From Nocardioides marinus (lineage in GTDB: Bacteria; Pseudomonadota; Alphaproteobacteria; Rhodobacterales; Rhodobacteraceae): a stretch of 64,000 nucleotides of DNA. The stretch covers positions 480,037-544,036 of the forward strand of contig JAHVJD010000003.1 in the NCBI GenBank assembly GCA_019801415.1, read 5' to 3'. The notes beneath the pieces are model-generated. The model was given only the letters and a program-made list of their open reading frames with translations. It did no database searches and was not told where the DNA came from. A program made the translations under genes and the position numbers. Below, in pieces: positions 25,739-34,739 of the stretch; the first letter of the stretch is position 1, and each line of letters opens with the position of its first letter.

Positions 25739-26992
25739 ATGGACCGTCCGGCGCCGCTGTTTACCCCCGTTCTGATCGTCGGCTGCATCATCATCATGGT
25801 GAGCTTTGCGGTGCGCGCCTCCTTCGGTGTCTTCCAGATCCCGATCGCCGAGGAATTCGGCTGGCTGCGGGCGGAATTTTCGCTGGCGATTGCGATTCAG
25901 AACCTTGCCTGGGGCATCGGCCAGCCGATTTTCGGCGCCCTGGCCGAGAAGATCGGCGACCGCAAGGCGATCGTGCTGGGGGCGCTGGTCTATGCCGCCG
26001 GGCTGGTGCTGAGCGCGGTCTCGACCACGCCGTTCGAGATGCAGGCCTATGAATGGCTGGTGGGCTTTGGCATCGCCGGTACCGGCTTTGGCGTGGTGCT
26101 GGCGGTGGTGGGCCGGGCCAGCTCTGACGAGAACCGCTCGATGTCGCTGGCGATTGTCACCGCCGCGGGCTCTGCCGGGCAGATCTTCGGCGCGCCGACG
26201 GCGGAGTGGATGCTGACCTTCCTGCCGTGGCAGACGATCTTCGTGGTCTTTGCCGGGGTGGTGCTGGCGCTGATCCTGACGCTGCCGCTGATGCGCGCGC
26301 CCGAGCCCGCCAGCCGCGCCGAGCTGGAAGAGAGCATGGGCACGATCCTGATGAAGGCCTTCAAGGATCCGTCCTACACGCTGATCTTCCTGGGCTTTTT
26401 CAGCTGCGGCTACCAGCTGGCCTTTGTCACCGCGCATTTCCCCGCCTTCGTGACCGAGATGTGCGGACCGATCCAGCCGGGCGGCATGCTGCATTCGATG
26501 GGCATCACCTCGACCTCGGCGCTGGGGGCGGTTGCGATCTCGCTGATCGGGGCGGCCAATGTGGGGGGCACCCTGCTGGCGGGCTACCTGGGCAAGCGCT
26601 ACTCCAAGAAATACCTGCTGGCGGCGATCTATACCGGGCGGACGCTGGCGGCAGCGGCCTTCATCCTGTTCCCGATCACGCCGCTCAGCGTCATCATCTT
26701 CTCGGTGGCGATGGGCTCTTTGTGGCTGGCGACGGTGCCGCTGACCTCGGGTCTGGTCGCCCATATCTACGGCCTGCGCTACATGGGTACGCTTTACGGC
26801 ATCGTGTTCTTCAGCCACCAGCTGGGTAGCTTCCTGGGCGTCTGGCTGGGCGGGCGGATGTATGACGCCTATGGCGATTACACGCTGGTGTGGTGGATCG
26901 GTGTCGGTGTCGGGGCGTTCAGCGCCATCGTGCATCTGCCGGTGAAGGAACGCCCGCTGCCGCGCGCCGACGCGGCTGTTGCGGCGGGCTGA
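25739..26992 (+). CDS. MFS transporter
   Basis: A 417-residue 12-helix major facilitator. The N-terminal half has an FGALAEKIGDRKAI loop, the MFS signature between helices 2 and 3. The opening ASFGVFQIPIAEEFGW and YQLAFVTAHFPAFVTE are typical of OFA/monocarboxylate-type permeases, so an organic acid substrate is a reasonable guess, no more. The ATG at 25739 is preceded by CAGGAGAGACCC. Single gene; a hairpin separates it from the convergent HAD gene. Confidence 0.9.
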   Translation: MDRPAPLFTPVLIVGCIIIMVSFAVRASFGVFQIPIAEEFGWLRAEFSLAIAIQNLAWGIGQPIFGALAEKIGDRKAIVLGALVYAAGLVLSAVSTTPFEMQAYEWLVGFGIAGTGFGVVLAVVGRASSDENRSMSLAIVTAAGSAGQIFGAPTAEWMLTFLPWQTIFVVFAGVVLALILTLPLMRAPEPASRAELEESMGTILMKAFKDPSYTLIFLGFFSCGYQLAFVTAHFPAFVTEMCGPIQPGGMLHSMGITSTSALGAVAISLIGAANVGGTLLAGYLGKRYSKKYLLAAIYTGRTLAAAAFILFPITPLSVIIFSVAMGSLWLATVPLTSGLVAHIYGLRYMGTLYGIVFFSHQLGSFLGVWLGGRMYDAYGDYTLVWWIGVGVGAFSAIVHLPVKERPLPRADAAVAAG

Positions 26993-27014
26993 GGCCGACT
27001 GAAGCAGCGAAACC

Positions 27015-27035
27015 GGGGCGGCTGCTAGCCGCCCC
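27015..27035. terminator. Bidirectional hairpin between convergent MFS and HAD genes
   Basis: A perfect 9-bp stem GGGGCGGCT / AGCCGCCCC with a 3-base loop. No T-run follows on either strand, so efficiency is uncertain. Confidence 0.5.
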
Positions 27036-27067
27036 CGACATATTCCCAACCGGACGGACGCGGCGTC

Positions 27068-27715
27068 TCAGGCGGCTTCCTCGGCTGTCAGCAGCCCGTG
27101 CTGCACCAGCCGCTGCGCAAAGGGGGCGGGGGTGGTGAACAGGTGGGTCTGCCAGCCGCGGCTTTCGGCGGTGGCGATGTTTTCCGGGCGGTCGTCGGTG
27201 AACAGCAGGCGCTGCGGCGCAACCCCGGTTTCGCGTTCGAGAATGGCATAGATCTCGGCATCGGGTTTGATGCATTTCAGATGCGCCGAAACGAAGGCGT
27301 GGTCGAACTCCTGCAGGAACGGATAGCGCTCGCAGGCGATGTCAAAGGTGTCGGCCCCGAAATTGCTGAGTGCAAAGACCGGGATGCCGCGTGCGCGCAA
27401 CGCCTGTTTCAGCCGCACCGTATGGGCGATTTCGCGCGGGACCATGTCCAGCCAGCAATCGTGCCACCAGCGGATCTCCTCGCTCCAGGCGGGGTGTTCC
27501 GCGGCCAGATCCTCGATCGATTGCCGGAAGGGGGCGCCCCGGTCGATCTCGAGGTTGACATCGTGCAGCGGGACGTCGGCAAAGAGCTGCTGACGGCGGT
27601 CTTCGCCGATGCGGCTGTCGTAGAAGGCTTCGGGCTCCCATTCGATCAGCACGCGGCCGATGTCAAAGACGACGGCGTCGATCGGGGCGGCGGTGGCTGC
27701 GGTGTCCGGGGTCAT
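27068..27715 (-). CDS. HAD-superfamily hydrolase
   Basis: A 215-residue haloacid-dehalogenase-type phosphatase. Motif I is VVFDIGRVLIEW (the second catalytic Asp is replaced by Gly, as in some YihX-like subfamilies), motif II is FALSNFG, motif III Lys is in KCIKPDAEIY, and motif IV is LFTDDRPENIATA. YihX-like members hydrolyse sugar phosphates. The ATG at 27715 follows AAGGACACC. It lies 10 bases downstream of the DMT gene and is probably cotranscribed with it. Confidence 0.88.
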   Translation of the reverse strand: MTPDTAATAAPIDAVVFDIGRVLIEWEPEAFYDSRIGEDRRQQLFADVPLHDVNLEIDRGAPFRQSIEDLAAEHPAWSEEIRWWHDCWLDMVPREIAHTVRLKQALRARGIPVFALSNFGADTFDIACERYPFLQEFDHAFVSAHLKCIKPDAEIYAILERETGVAPQRLLFTDDRPENIATAESRGWQTHLFTTPAPFAQRLVQHGLLTAEEAA

Positions 27716-27725
27716 GATGGTGTCC

Positions 27726-28688
27726 TTATCCTTCTGCACGTGGGCGGGGACGGGTTGCGGGGCGGTTGCGGCGGGTCTCGCGCCAGAGGGAGACCAGCCC
27801 GGAGGCGACGATCAGGCTGCTGCCGATCCAGACCGGGGCGTCGGGCCATTCGTTGAAGATCAGCACGCCCCAGAGCACCGACATCGGCATGGCGATATAT
27901 TCGAAGGGGGCGGCCAGGGTGGCCTCGTTCAGGCGGTAGGCCTGGGTCACCAGGTAGCCGCCGACGGAGCCTGCGAGGCCGACGCCGATCAGATAGGGCC
28001 AGTCCTCGGGGGCGGGCCAGATCCAGGCCCGCAGGATGAAGTCGAGCGCCGGGTTGCTGCCGGTGGCATAGCGTCCGTCGCCGAACAGCAGCCCTGCGAG
28101 GGCGCTGACGATCAGAAAGCCCAGCATCGGGTAGAACGCCATGGTGGCACCGGCCTCGGCATTGCCTGCGCGGCGGGTCAGCACATGCAGCGCGGCATAG
28201 CCGCAGGCCCCCAGCAAGGGCAGCACGGCCGCCGCCTGAAAGGCGCTGGTGCCGGGGCGCATGATGATGAGCACCCCGAGGAAGCCCGCAAAGACCGCGC
28301 CCCAGCGCCACGGGCCGGGGCGTTCGCCCAGCAGCAGCGCCGACAGGGTGGTGACGATCAGCGGCGTGGCAAAGGAAATCGCCACCGCCTCGGCCAACGG
28401 CATGATGGCGAGGCCGGTGAAGAAGAAGATATTGGCCAGCAGCACCATGCAACAGCGCAGCAGGTGCAGGCGCGGGCGGTGGGTCCGCAACAGGTGGTAG
28501 CCGCCTTCCAGCGGCATGATGATCGCCAGCATCACGCAGATCGCCACCACCGAGCGGAACAGCACCATCTCGTAAAGCGGGTAGTCGCCGGACAGGAACT
28601 TGAAGATCATGTCGATGACGGAAAAGGCGATGCCGGCCCCTGCCGCGGCCAACAGTCCGGGGACGCTGATCCTGATCTCTGCGCTCAT
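27726..28688 (-). CDS. DMT-superfamily (EamA) transporter
   Basis: A 320-residue membrane protein with ten predicted helices in two EamA repeats (first half about 10-145; second about 155-305). SVIDMIFKFLSGDYPLYEMVLFRS and the second-half EYIAMPMSVLWGVLIFNEWP are the usual EamA blocks. These proteins export metabolites such as amino acids; the substrate cannot be predicted. Upstream (28752-28778) is a perfect 11-bp inverted repeat that may be its operator. Confidence 0.9.
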   Translation of the reverse strand: MSAEIRISVPGLLAAAGAGIAFSVIDMIFKFLSGDYPLYEMVLFRSVVAICVMLAIIMPLEGGYHLLRTHRPRLHLLRCCMVLLANIFFFTGLAIMPLAEAVAISFATPLIVTTLSALLLGERPGPWRWGAVFAGFLGVLIIMRPGTSAFQAAAVLPLLGACGYAALHVLTRRAGNAEAGATMAFYPMLGFLIVSALAGLLFGDGRYATGSNPALDFILRAWIWPAPEDWPYLIGVGLAGSVGGYLVTQAYRLNEATLAAPFEYIAMPMSVLWGVLIFNEWPDAPVWIGSSLIVASGLVSLWRETRRNRPATRPRPRAEG

Positions 28689-28751
28689 GCGGGCTCCGTT
28701 CCGGTTGTGCCGCCATCAGTGGCGCAACTGGCAAAACGGGGCAATGGGGCG

Positions 28752-28778
28752 GGGCGGAAAATTTCAGATTTTCCGCCC
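28752..28778. promoter_or_regulatory. Perfect 11-bp inverted repeat upstream of the DMT-HAD operon
   Basis: GGGCGGAAAAT-TTCAG-ATTTTCCGCCC, located 64-90 bases upstream of the DMT start in an otherwise gene-free 288-base interval. It has no T-run on either side, so it looks more like a dyad operator (or an RNA hairpin) than a terminator. Confidence 0.5.
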
Positions 28779-28976
28779 GTGCCGGGCGGCCACGGGGGAC
28801 ACTGCGGGCAAATGTCCGGGCAGCGGCCGCACAAAGCCATTGGGCATCGGCAGCGGATGCGGTAGAGGGCAGCGAGGCCCGCGCCTTTGATCTGAAAAAC
28901 TGGAGACCCGGACCAGCGCCATATGCGGCCCGCAGGCCGTCCGGCCGGGTACCCAAGACATAGGACCCAAAACGTC

Positions 28977-29426
28977 ATGACTGACAGCAAACGCATCGTT
29001 CTTTCCAGCGACCACGCCGCCATCGAGCTGCGTCAGGCCGTTGCCGCCCATGTCGCTTCGCTGGGCTGGGAGGTCGAGGACATCGGCCCCGCCACCCCGG
29101 AAAGCACCCATTACCCCAAGCACGGCGAGGCCGCGGCGCGGCGTGTGGCTTCGGGCGAATTCCCGCTGGGCATCGTGCTGTGCGGTACCGGCCAGGGCAT
29201 CATGATGGCCGCCAACAAGGTGAAGGGCATCCGCTGCGGCGTCTGCTCGGACACGTTCTCGGCCAAGATGATCCGCGCGCACAACAACGCCAACATGCTG
29301 TCGATCGGCGCACGGGTGGTGGGCGAAGGCCTGGCGCTGGAGATCGTCGAAGCCTTCCTGTCCACCGAATTCGAAGGCGGCCGTCACGGCACGCGGGTGG
29401 AGATGATCTCCGAGATCGAAGGCTGA
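28977..29426 (+). CDS. rpiB: Ribose 5-phosphate isomerase B
   Basis: A 149-residue RpiB/LacAB protein: SSDHAAIELRQ (phosphate-binding region), catalytic Cys in GIVLCGTGQGIMMAANK (Cys69), then ARMIRAHNNANMLSIGAR-like C-terminal blocks. It interconverts ribulose 5-phosphate and ribose 5-phosphate in the pentose phosphate pathway. The ATG at 28977 gives the usual short N-terminus. Single gene, convergent with yaiI. Confidence 0.95.
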   Translation: MTDSKRIVLSSDHAAIELRQAVAAHVASLGWEVEDIGPATPESTHYPKHGEAAARRVASGEFPLGIVLCGTGQGIMMAANKVKGIRCGVCSDTFSAKMIRAHNNANMLSIGARVVGEGLALEIVEAFLSTEFEGGRHGTRVEMISEIEG

Positions 29427-29446
29427 GCATAGCCTGACTGTCGGGT

Positions 29447-29466
29447 CGGGCGCGCGTCAGCGCCCG
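29447..29466. terminator. Hairpin between convergent rpiB and yaiI
   Basis: CGGGCGC / GCGCCCG stem of 7 bp with a 6-base loop; no T-run. Possible bidirectional terminator. Confidence 0.4.
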
Positions 29467-29482
29467 GCCCTGCTAGCCTTGG

Positions 29483-29941
29483 CTAGCCCTGGGCCTTGGC
29501 GGCGCGCAGCTCGCGCTCCAGCGCGTCGAGGAACCGCGAGCGGTCGGCCTTGGTGAAGCCCTTGCCGCCGCCCTGCATGCCCAAGGGGTTGGCGGCGCGC
29601 AGGTCTGCCATCAGGTCGCGCATCGCCAGCTGCTGGCCGATGTTGGCCTCGGTGAAGCGCTCGCCGTTGTGGCGCAGCACGCGCGCGCCGGCCTCGATGC
29701 ATTTGGCGGCGAGCGGGATGTCCCCGGTCACCACCACATCGCCCGGCCCGCAGCGCTCTGCGATCCACATGTCGGCCACATCGGCCCCCTGATCCACGAT
29801 CACGTTCTCCACCAGCGGATTGGCCGAGGGCCGCAGGCCGCCGTTGGAGACCACGAACATGCGCAGGCCGTGGCGGGTGGCGACCCGTTCGGCCTCGGCC
29901 TTGACCGGGCAGGCGTCGGCGTCGATGTAGAGCGCGCTCAC
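29483..29941 (-). CDS. YaiI/YqxD family protein (DUF188)
   Basis: A 152-residue PIN-like protein. [47 protein letters not shown] and [18 protein letters not shown] are the conserved YaiI blocks, with several Asp residues placed as in nuclease-like folds. Function unknown. Its ATG overlaps the sthA stop codon (ATGA), so it is the last gene of fghA-sthA-yaiI. Confidence 0.9.
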   Translation of the reverse strand: MSALYIDADACPVKAEAERVATRHGLRMFVVSNGGLRPSANPLVENVIVDQGADVADMWIAERCGPGDVVVTGDIPLAAKCIEAGARVLRHNGERFTEANIGQQLAMRDLMADLRAANPLGMQGGGKGFTKADRSRFLDALERELRAAKAQG

Positions 29942-31443
29942 TCTGCCGCCTTCTTCTCTGCCTTCTGGTCCGCCTTGTCCGTCTTCTCCGCCTTGTCGGC
30001 GGGCTTGGCCTTGCGGCTGGCCGGCTTCTTGACCCGGAATTCATCGGGGATCGGCATCCGGTTGAAGGCATCCAGACCGGCGATCTTGTAGGCCTCGGCC
30101 AGGGTCGGGTAGTTGAAGGTGTTCTGCACGAAGTAGTCCACCGTGCCTTGCAGGTTCAGCACCGCCTGAGCGATGTGGATCAGCTCGGTCGCGCCTTCGC
30201 CGACGATCTGCACACCCAGAACGCGGCGGGTCTTCAGCGAGAACAGCATCTTCAGCATGCCATGTTCCAGCCCCATGATGTGCCCGCGCGAGGTTTCGCG
30301 GAAGCGGGCGATGCCGACCTCGTAGGGCACGCCGCGCTCCTGCAGCTCTTCCTCGGACATGCCGCAGGTGGACATTTCCGGCACCGAGTAGATGCCATAG
30401 GGGAACCAGGGGCTTTCGGGGACCGTCGGGACATTCATCGCGTGGCAGGCGGCGACGCGGCCCTGCTGCAGCGAGGTCGAGGCCAGCGAGGGATGGCCGA
30501 TCACGTCGCCGGTCGCATAGATGTGCGGAACCTTGGTCTGGTAGGTCTTGCGGGTCACCTCGAGGCGGCCGCGGTGGTCGGTTTCCAGCCCCACCGCCTT
30601 GAGGTTCAGCCGTTCGGTGTTGCCCATGCGCCCGGCCGCGAAGAGCAGCATCTCGCCGCGCACGTGGCGACCGTTGGCCAGCGTCACCTCGATGTGCTCG
30701 CCCTCGTCCTCGATCTTTTCGATCGCGGAGCCGAGCCGCAGGTCGACGCCGTTCTCGCGGATCTGATGGGTGAATTCCTGGATCAGGGTGCGGTCGATGA
30801 AATCAAGGAAGGTGTCGCGCGGCTCGATCAGGGTGACGCGCACGTCGAGCGCCGAGAACATGGTGGCATATTCCACCCCGATCACCCCGGCACCCACCAC
30901 GATCAGCGAGCGCGGGATCTCCTCCATCTCCAGGAACTCGTCCCCGTCCACCACGGTCTTGCCGTTGAACGGCACGTAATCGGGGCGGTAGGTGCGGGTG
31001 CCGGTGGCGATGATGAATTTCTCGCCGGTGACCCGCGTGGTGTCGCCCGCCTCGATCTCCACCTCGACCTCGTTCGGGCCGACGAAATGCGCCATGCCGG
31101 CCAGCATGTCGACGTGGTTGCGGTTGAACTGGTGTTCCAGCACGTCGACCTCGTGATCGAGAGTCATGTGCAGCCGCGCCTTCAGATCCTCGGCGCGGAT
31201 CTGGTCCTTGACCCGGTAGGCGCGGCCGTAGAACGAGCGTTCGCGCCAGCCGGTCAGGTTCAGCACGGTTTCGCGCAGGGTCTTGGAGGGCACGGTGCCG
31301 GTGTGCACCGACACCCCGCCGAGACGATCCTTGCGGTCGATCACCAGCACCCGGCGTTTCAGCTTGGCGGCCTGAATGGCGGCGGTGCGGCCCGAGGGGC
31401 CGGAACCGATGATGATCAGGTCATAGTCGAATTCGTCGCTCAT
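29938..31443 (-). CDS. sthA: Si-specific NAD(P)+ transhydrogenase (soluble)
   Basis: A 501-residue flavoprotein of the dihydrolipoamide dehydrogenase fold. The FAD dinucleotide motif is [14 protein letters not shown]. The segment [17 protein letters not shown] lacks the CxxxxC redox disulphide, the hallmark of SthA against Lpd or glutathione reductase. [15 protein letters not shown] is the NAD(P) motif. The enzyme moves hydride between NADPH and NAD+. A Lys/Ala/Asp-rich C-terminal tail of about 32 residues (from [10 protein letters not shown]) extends beyond the usual end. The start at 31443 ([13 protein letters not shown]) is 28 bases after fghA. Confidence 0.93.
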   Translation of the reverse strand: MSDEFDYDLIIIGSGPSGRTAAIQAAKLKRRVLVIDRKDRLGGVSVHTGTVPSKTLRETVLNLTGWRERSFYGRAYRVKDQIRAEDLKARLHMTLDHEVDVLEHQFNRNHVDMLAGMAHFVGPNEVEVEIEAGDTTRVTGEKFIIATGTRTYRPDYVPFNGKTVVDGDEFLEMEEIPRSLIVVGAGVIGVEYATMFSALDVRVTLIEPRDTFLDFIDRTLIQEFTHQIRENGVDLRLGSAIEKIEDEGEHIEVTLANGRHVRGEMLLFAAGRMGNTERLNLKAVGLETDHRGRLEVTRKTYQTKVPHIYATGDVIGHPSLASTSLQQGRVAACHAMNVPTVPESPWFPYGIYSVPEMSTCGMSEEELQERGVPYEVGIARFRETSRGHIMGLEHGMLKMLFSLKTRRVLGVQIVGEGATELIHIAQAVLNLQGTVDYFVQNTFNYPTLAEAYKIAGLDAFNRMPIPDEFRVKKPASRKAKPADKAEKTDKADQKAEKKAAE

Positions 31444-31471
31444 GGGCCGCGGTCCTTTTCCCTGGGGTGCT

Positions 31472-32305
31472 TCAATTCTGATACAACGCATCGGCATGGA
31501 AGGCGATGTGGTCCTCCATGAAGGTCGATACGAAGAAATAGCTGTGGTCGTAGCCCGGCTGCAGGCGCAGGGTGGCCTGCTGGCGGCGCTCGGCCACGGC
31601 GGCGGCCAGCGCCTCGGGCTTCAGAAGATCGATGAACTGGTCGGCGGTACCGGTGTCGACCAGCACCGGGCCATCAAAGCCTGCCTCGCGCATCAGGAGG
31701 CTGGCGTCATGCCTGGCCCAGGCGGCCTCGTCATCGCCCAGATAGGCGCTCAGCTGCTTGCGGCCCCAGTCCGACGCGGTGGGGTTGCAGATCGGTGCAA
31801 AGGCAGAGACCGATTTGTAGCGGCCCGGCAGGCTCATCGCCAGCGTCAGCGCGCCGTGGCCGCCCATCGAATGGCCGGTGATCGCCTGGCGGTCCAGGTC
31901 GATGGCAAAGTTTTCGCCCAGAAGCGCGGGCAGTTCCTCGGCGACATAATCCCACATGCGGAAATGCGGGGCCCACGGGTCTTGGGTGGCGTTGACGTAA
32001 AAGCCCGCGCCCTGGCCCAGGTCGTAGGCGTCATCGTCGGCAACGCCTTCGCCGCGGGGCGAGGTGTCGGGGAAGACGATGGCGATGCCCTGTTCAGCGC
32101 ACCAGGCTTGTGCGCCCGCCTTGGTCATGGCGTTTTCATGGGTACAGGTCAGTCCCGAGAGATACCACAGCAGCGGGACCGGGCCGTCCTTGGCTTCCTC
32201 GGGCAGGAACAGGCCAAAGGTCATGTCGCAGCCGGTGGCGGTGCTGGCGTGTTTGTACACGCCCTGGATGCCGCCAAAGGCGGCATTTTCGGAGATGGTT
32301 TCCAT
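31472..32305 (-). CDS. fghA: S-formylglutathione hydrolase
   Basis: A 277-residue esterase-D-like alpha/beta hydrolase: YLSGLTCTHENAM (oxyanion region), nucleophile Ser146 in ITGHSMGGHGAL, Asp in GPVLVDTGTADQFI and His in LQPGYDHSYFF. It hydrolyses S-formylglutathione to formate and glutathione in formaldehyde detoxification, which roseobacters use for methylated compounds. No glutathione-dependent formaldehyde dehydrogenase gene is adjacent. First gene of fghA-sthA-yaiI. Confidence 0.95.
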   Translation of the reverse strand: METISENAAFGGIQGVYKHASTATGCDMTFGLFLPEEAKDGPVPLLWYLSGLTCTHENAMTKAGAQAWCAEQGIAIVFPDTSPRGEGVADDDAYDLGQGAGFYVNATQDPWAPHFRMWDYVAEELPALLGENFAIDLDRQAITGHSMGGHGALTLAMSLPGRYKSVSAFAPICNPTASDWGRKQLSAYLGDDEAAWARHDASLLMREAGFDGPVLVDTGTADQFIDLLKPEALAAAVAERRQQATLRLQPGYDHSYFFVSTFMEDHIAFHADALYQN

Positions 32306-32441
32306 GGTCAGGCTCCCTTGGATCGCTTTGCCCTATCGCTACCGCTTGCGCGGGCCGGGGTCCAGCAGCGGGGCGGCGGCTGTACCGGTTTTTGCGTCAG
32401 AAAGGGATGCGAAATCGCAAATCTGTCGCGGTGCGCCAGCT

Positions 32442-33386
32442 TCAGCCGCCGGAGGTGGCGAGTCCGGAGACCCAGGCAATGACGGCGGGCACGGTGACGA
32501 TCGACAGCACGGTAGAGATCAGGATCGCCGCCGAGGCGCGCTGCGGGGCGACGCCATAGTGCTGCGCCAGCATGTAGACATTGCCCGCCACCGGCAGCGA
32601 GGCAGCGGCGATGGCCACCATCGCCGCATAGGGGCTGGCCGGGATCAGCCACAGCACGCATACCGCCACGCAGGCCGGGTGCAGGACCAGCTTGGCAAAG
32701 CTGAGCCAGCCCGCGATCTGCACCCGCTCGGCCGATTTCGAGGCCAGCGAGGCACCGATGGCAAACAGCGCGCCCGGTGTGGCGGCACCGCCGAGGATGG
32801 TCAGGAAGTCATTGACCGGCACCGGGATTGTCCAGGCGGAAGCGGACCAGGCGAGACCCGCCACGATCGACAGGATCATCGGGTTCTTCAGCAGCCCCAG
32901 CCCGACCAGTTTCAAGGTCGCCAGTCGCAGCCCCTGACCCCGACCGGCATTGATGAAGATGACGATCAGCGAGGAGAACACCACCAGGTCGACGCTCAGC
33001 ACCACCATCATCGGCGCCACCGAGGCCGGGCCGAACAGGATCGCCATCATCGGCAATCCGAGAAAGCCGACATTGCCGATGGCGGCGCATTGCGCCTCGA
33101 CCGCGGCGGTGGGCATGTCCAGTCCGCGCACCAGCGCCACCACGGTGACCAGCACGTAGACCGCCAGAGTGCCTGCCAGGTAGCTGAGGATCAGGGTCGG
33201 GTTGAAGATCTCGGCGAAGGAGAGATTGGCGGCGAAGCGAAAGATCATCGCCGACAGGGGGAAGAAGAAGACGAATTTCGTCAGGTAAGCGGTGGCTTCC
33301 TCGGTGAAGAAACGGCTGCGCCCGGCATAGTAGCCGAGGCCGATGATAGCGAAGAAGGGCAGGGTGCGAAAAAAGATCTCAGCCAT
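32442..33386 (-). CDS. AEC-family (auxin efflux carrier-like) transporter
   Basis: A 314-residue membrane protein with about ten helices. PFFAIIGLGYYAGRSRFF at the N-terminus and the NVGFLGLPMM motif (about residue 110) are standard AEC features. Bacterial members transport dicarboxylates such as malate or malonate; the substrate here is unknown. Followed by fghA after 136 bases. Confidence 0.9.
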   Translation of the reverse strand: MAEIFFRTLPFFAIIGLGYYAGRSRFFTEEATAYLTKFVFFFPLSAMIFRFAANLSFAEIFNPTLILSYLAGTLAVYVLVTVVALVRGLDMPTAAVEAQCAAIGNVGFLGLPMMAILFGPASVAPMMVVLSVDLVVFSSLIVIFINAGRGQGLRLATLKLVGLGLLKNPMILSIVAGLAWSASAWTIPVPVNDFLTILGGAATPGALFAIGASLASKSAERVQIAGWLSFAKLVLHPACVAVCVLWLIPASPYAAMVAIAAASLPVAGNVYMLAQHYGVAPQRASAAILISTVLSIVTVPAVIAWVSGLATSGG

Positions 33387-33513
33387 TTGCGGATTGGTAA
33401 CCGGATTTGACCAATTGGCAAAGGGCGTTTTTTACCCGGACCTTGGGAAGAGCATATGCGGACGGTTCTCGGGAACGCCGCAGGGGCGGGCGGTCGCCGA
33501 CTGCCGCAAAGGG

Positions 33514-33592
33514 GGGGCTCCCGCCTGATCCTGAACCTGCTGGCGCAGGCCCGTCTCAGTTGGGCGTGGCACCGTGCGGGGCACGGTGCGGG
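33514..33592 (+). repeat. Dispersed GC-rich intergenic repeat, copy 5
   Basis: Starts GGGGCTCCCGCC and ends GTTGGGCGTGGC then CCGTGCGGGGCACGG. It has the same framework as copies 2-4 with a divergent core. It faces copy 6 in opposite orientation. Confidence 0.6.
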
Positions 33593-33609
33593 CCGCGCAA
33601 GGACGCCGA

Positions 33610-33682
33610 CCGCAGCGCGCCAGCGCTGCCGGGCCCAACCGGGAGGGGCAGTCGGTGACTGCCCCGGCGCGGGCGGGAGCGC
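33610..33682 (-). repeat. Dispersed GC-rich intergenic repeat, copy 6
   Basis: On the minus strand it reads GCGCTCCCGCCCGCGCC and onward to GGTTGGGCCCGGCAGCGCT and GGCGCGC. It is the inverted partner of copy 5, 17 bases away. Confidence 0.6.
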
Positions 33683-33742
33683 CTGTCTGGTCCCGCTTGT
33701 CGTCCTTGCCGCAATGCGCCCGTGCGGCAGGACAGGCCGGGG

Positions 33743-34717
33743 TTAGCCGCTGCCAATCAATGCGCCAGCGCCGAGCACCAACGCACCGCCCAGCACCACC
33801 TGCATGGTGGCCCGCCAGAACGGCGTCTGCATGAAGCGGTTCTGGATCCAGGCGATTGCCCAGAGCTCCACGAAGACGATCAGCAGCGCCAGCGTGGTGG
33901 CGGTCCAGAACTCGGGGATCAGATAGGGCAGGGCGTGGCCCAGGCCGCCCAGCGTGGTCATCACCCCCGATGCCAGCCCGCGTTTCAGCGGTGAGCCGCG
34001 GCCCGACAGCTGGCCGTCATCCGAGGCGGCTTCGGTGAAGCCCATGGAAATCCCGGCCCCGACCGAGGCCGCCGTGCCGACCAGGAAGGTGGTCCAGGTG
34101 TCCTGGGTGGCAAAGGCGGTGGCGAAGATCGGCGCCAGCGTCGAGACCGAGCCATCCATCAGCCCTGCCAGCCCCGGTTGCACCCAGGTCAGCAGGAACT
34201 GGCGGTGGGCGTCCTGGTCTTCCTGCGCCCGGCTTTCCGCGTCCAGGTGGCGATCCTCGAGACGGCCTGCGCTGGCCTGGTGGTCGGCTTCGGCGGCGGC
34301 GAGGTCGCCCAGCAGGCGGCGGGTGGCGGCGTCCTGGCAGCGGCGGGCGGCGGCGGCGTAGAACCGTTCGGCGGTGGCCTCCATCGCCTGCGCCTCGGCG
34401 CGAATGCGGGGCAGGCTGAGACCATCCAGCAGCCATACCGGCCGGCGAGTGTGAAACCCCGCCACATGCTCGCGCCGGATCAGCGGGATCTCGGTCCCGA
34501 AGCGGGCCTCATGCAGGGCAATCAGCCGGGCGCGGTGGTCGTCCTCCTCGGCCGCCATGCCGTCGAACAGGGCGGCGCTGGCCGGGTAATCCGCGCGCAA
34601 CCGGGCGGCGTAGCTGCGGTAGATCCGCGCGTCCTCCTCCTCGGCGGAGATCGCCAGGGCGAGGACTTCCTGCTCTGACAGGCTGGCCAGGCGTCTGCGC
34701 TGGGTGAAGAGCTGCAT
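33743..34717 (-). CDS. mbfA: Membrane-bound ferritin-like iron exporter MbfA
   Basis: A 324-residue fusion of an N-terminal rubrerythrin/ferritin-like domain (residues 1 to about 150; Glu/His clusters in ISAEEEDARIYRSYA, MAAEEDDHRARL and AAAEADHQ) and a C-terminal VIT1/CCC1-like membrane domain (about 180-324, GLMDGSVSTLAPIFATAF). MbfA exports iron from the cytoplasm and protects against iron and peroxide stress in other alphaproteobacteria. The ATG at 34717 follows GAGGCAACAG. A perfect Irr-type box lies 22 bases upstream. Divergent from a TetR gene. Confidence 0.92.
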   Translation of the reverse strand: MQLFTQRRRLASLSEQEVLALAISAEEEDARIYRSYAARLRADYPASAALFDGMAAEEDDHRARLIALHEARFGTEIPLIRREHVAGFHTRRPVWLLDGLSLPRIRAEAQAMEATAERFYAAAARRCQDAATRRLLGDLAAAEADHQASAGRLEDRHLDAESRAQEDQDAHRQFLLTWVQPGLAGLMDGSVSTLAPIFATAFATQDTWTTFLVGTAASVGAGISMGFTEAASDDGQLSGRGSPLKRGLASGVMTTLGGLGHALPYLIPEFWTATTLALLIVFVELWAIAWIQNRFMQTPFWRATMQVVLGGALVLGAGALIGSG

Positions 34718-34739
34718 CTGTTGCCTCATTCGCGTCCAA

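Larger units (their letters stand above)
33387..33742. other. Gene-free interval holding an inverted pair of dispersed repeats
   Basis: Apart from repeat copies 5 and 6 no gene, ribosome binding site or clear promoter is visible. It lies between the AEC gene start and the mbfA stop codon. Confidence 0.6.
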
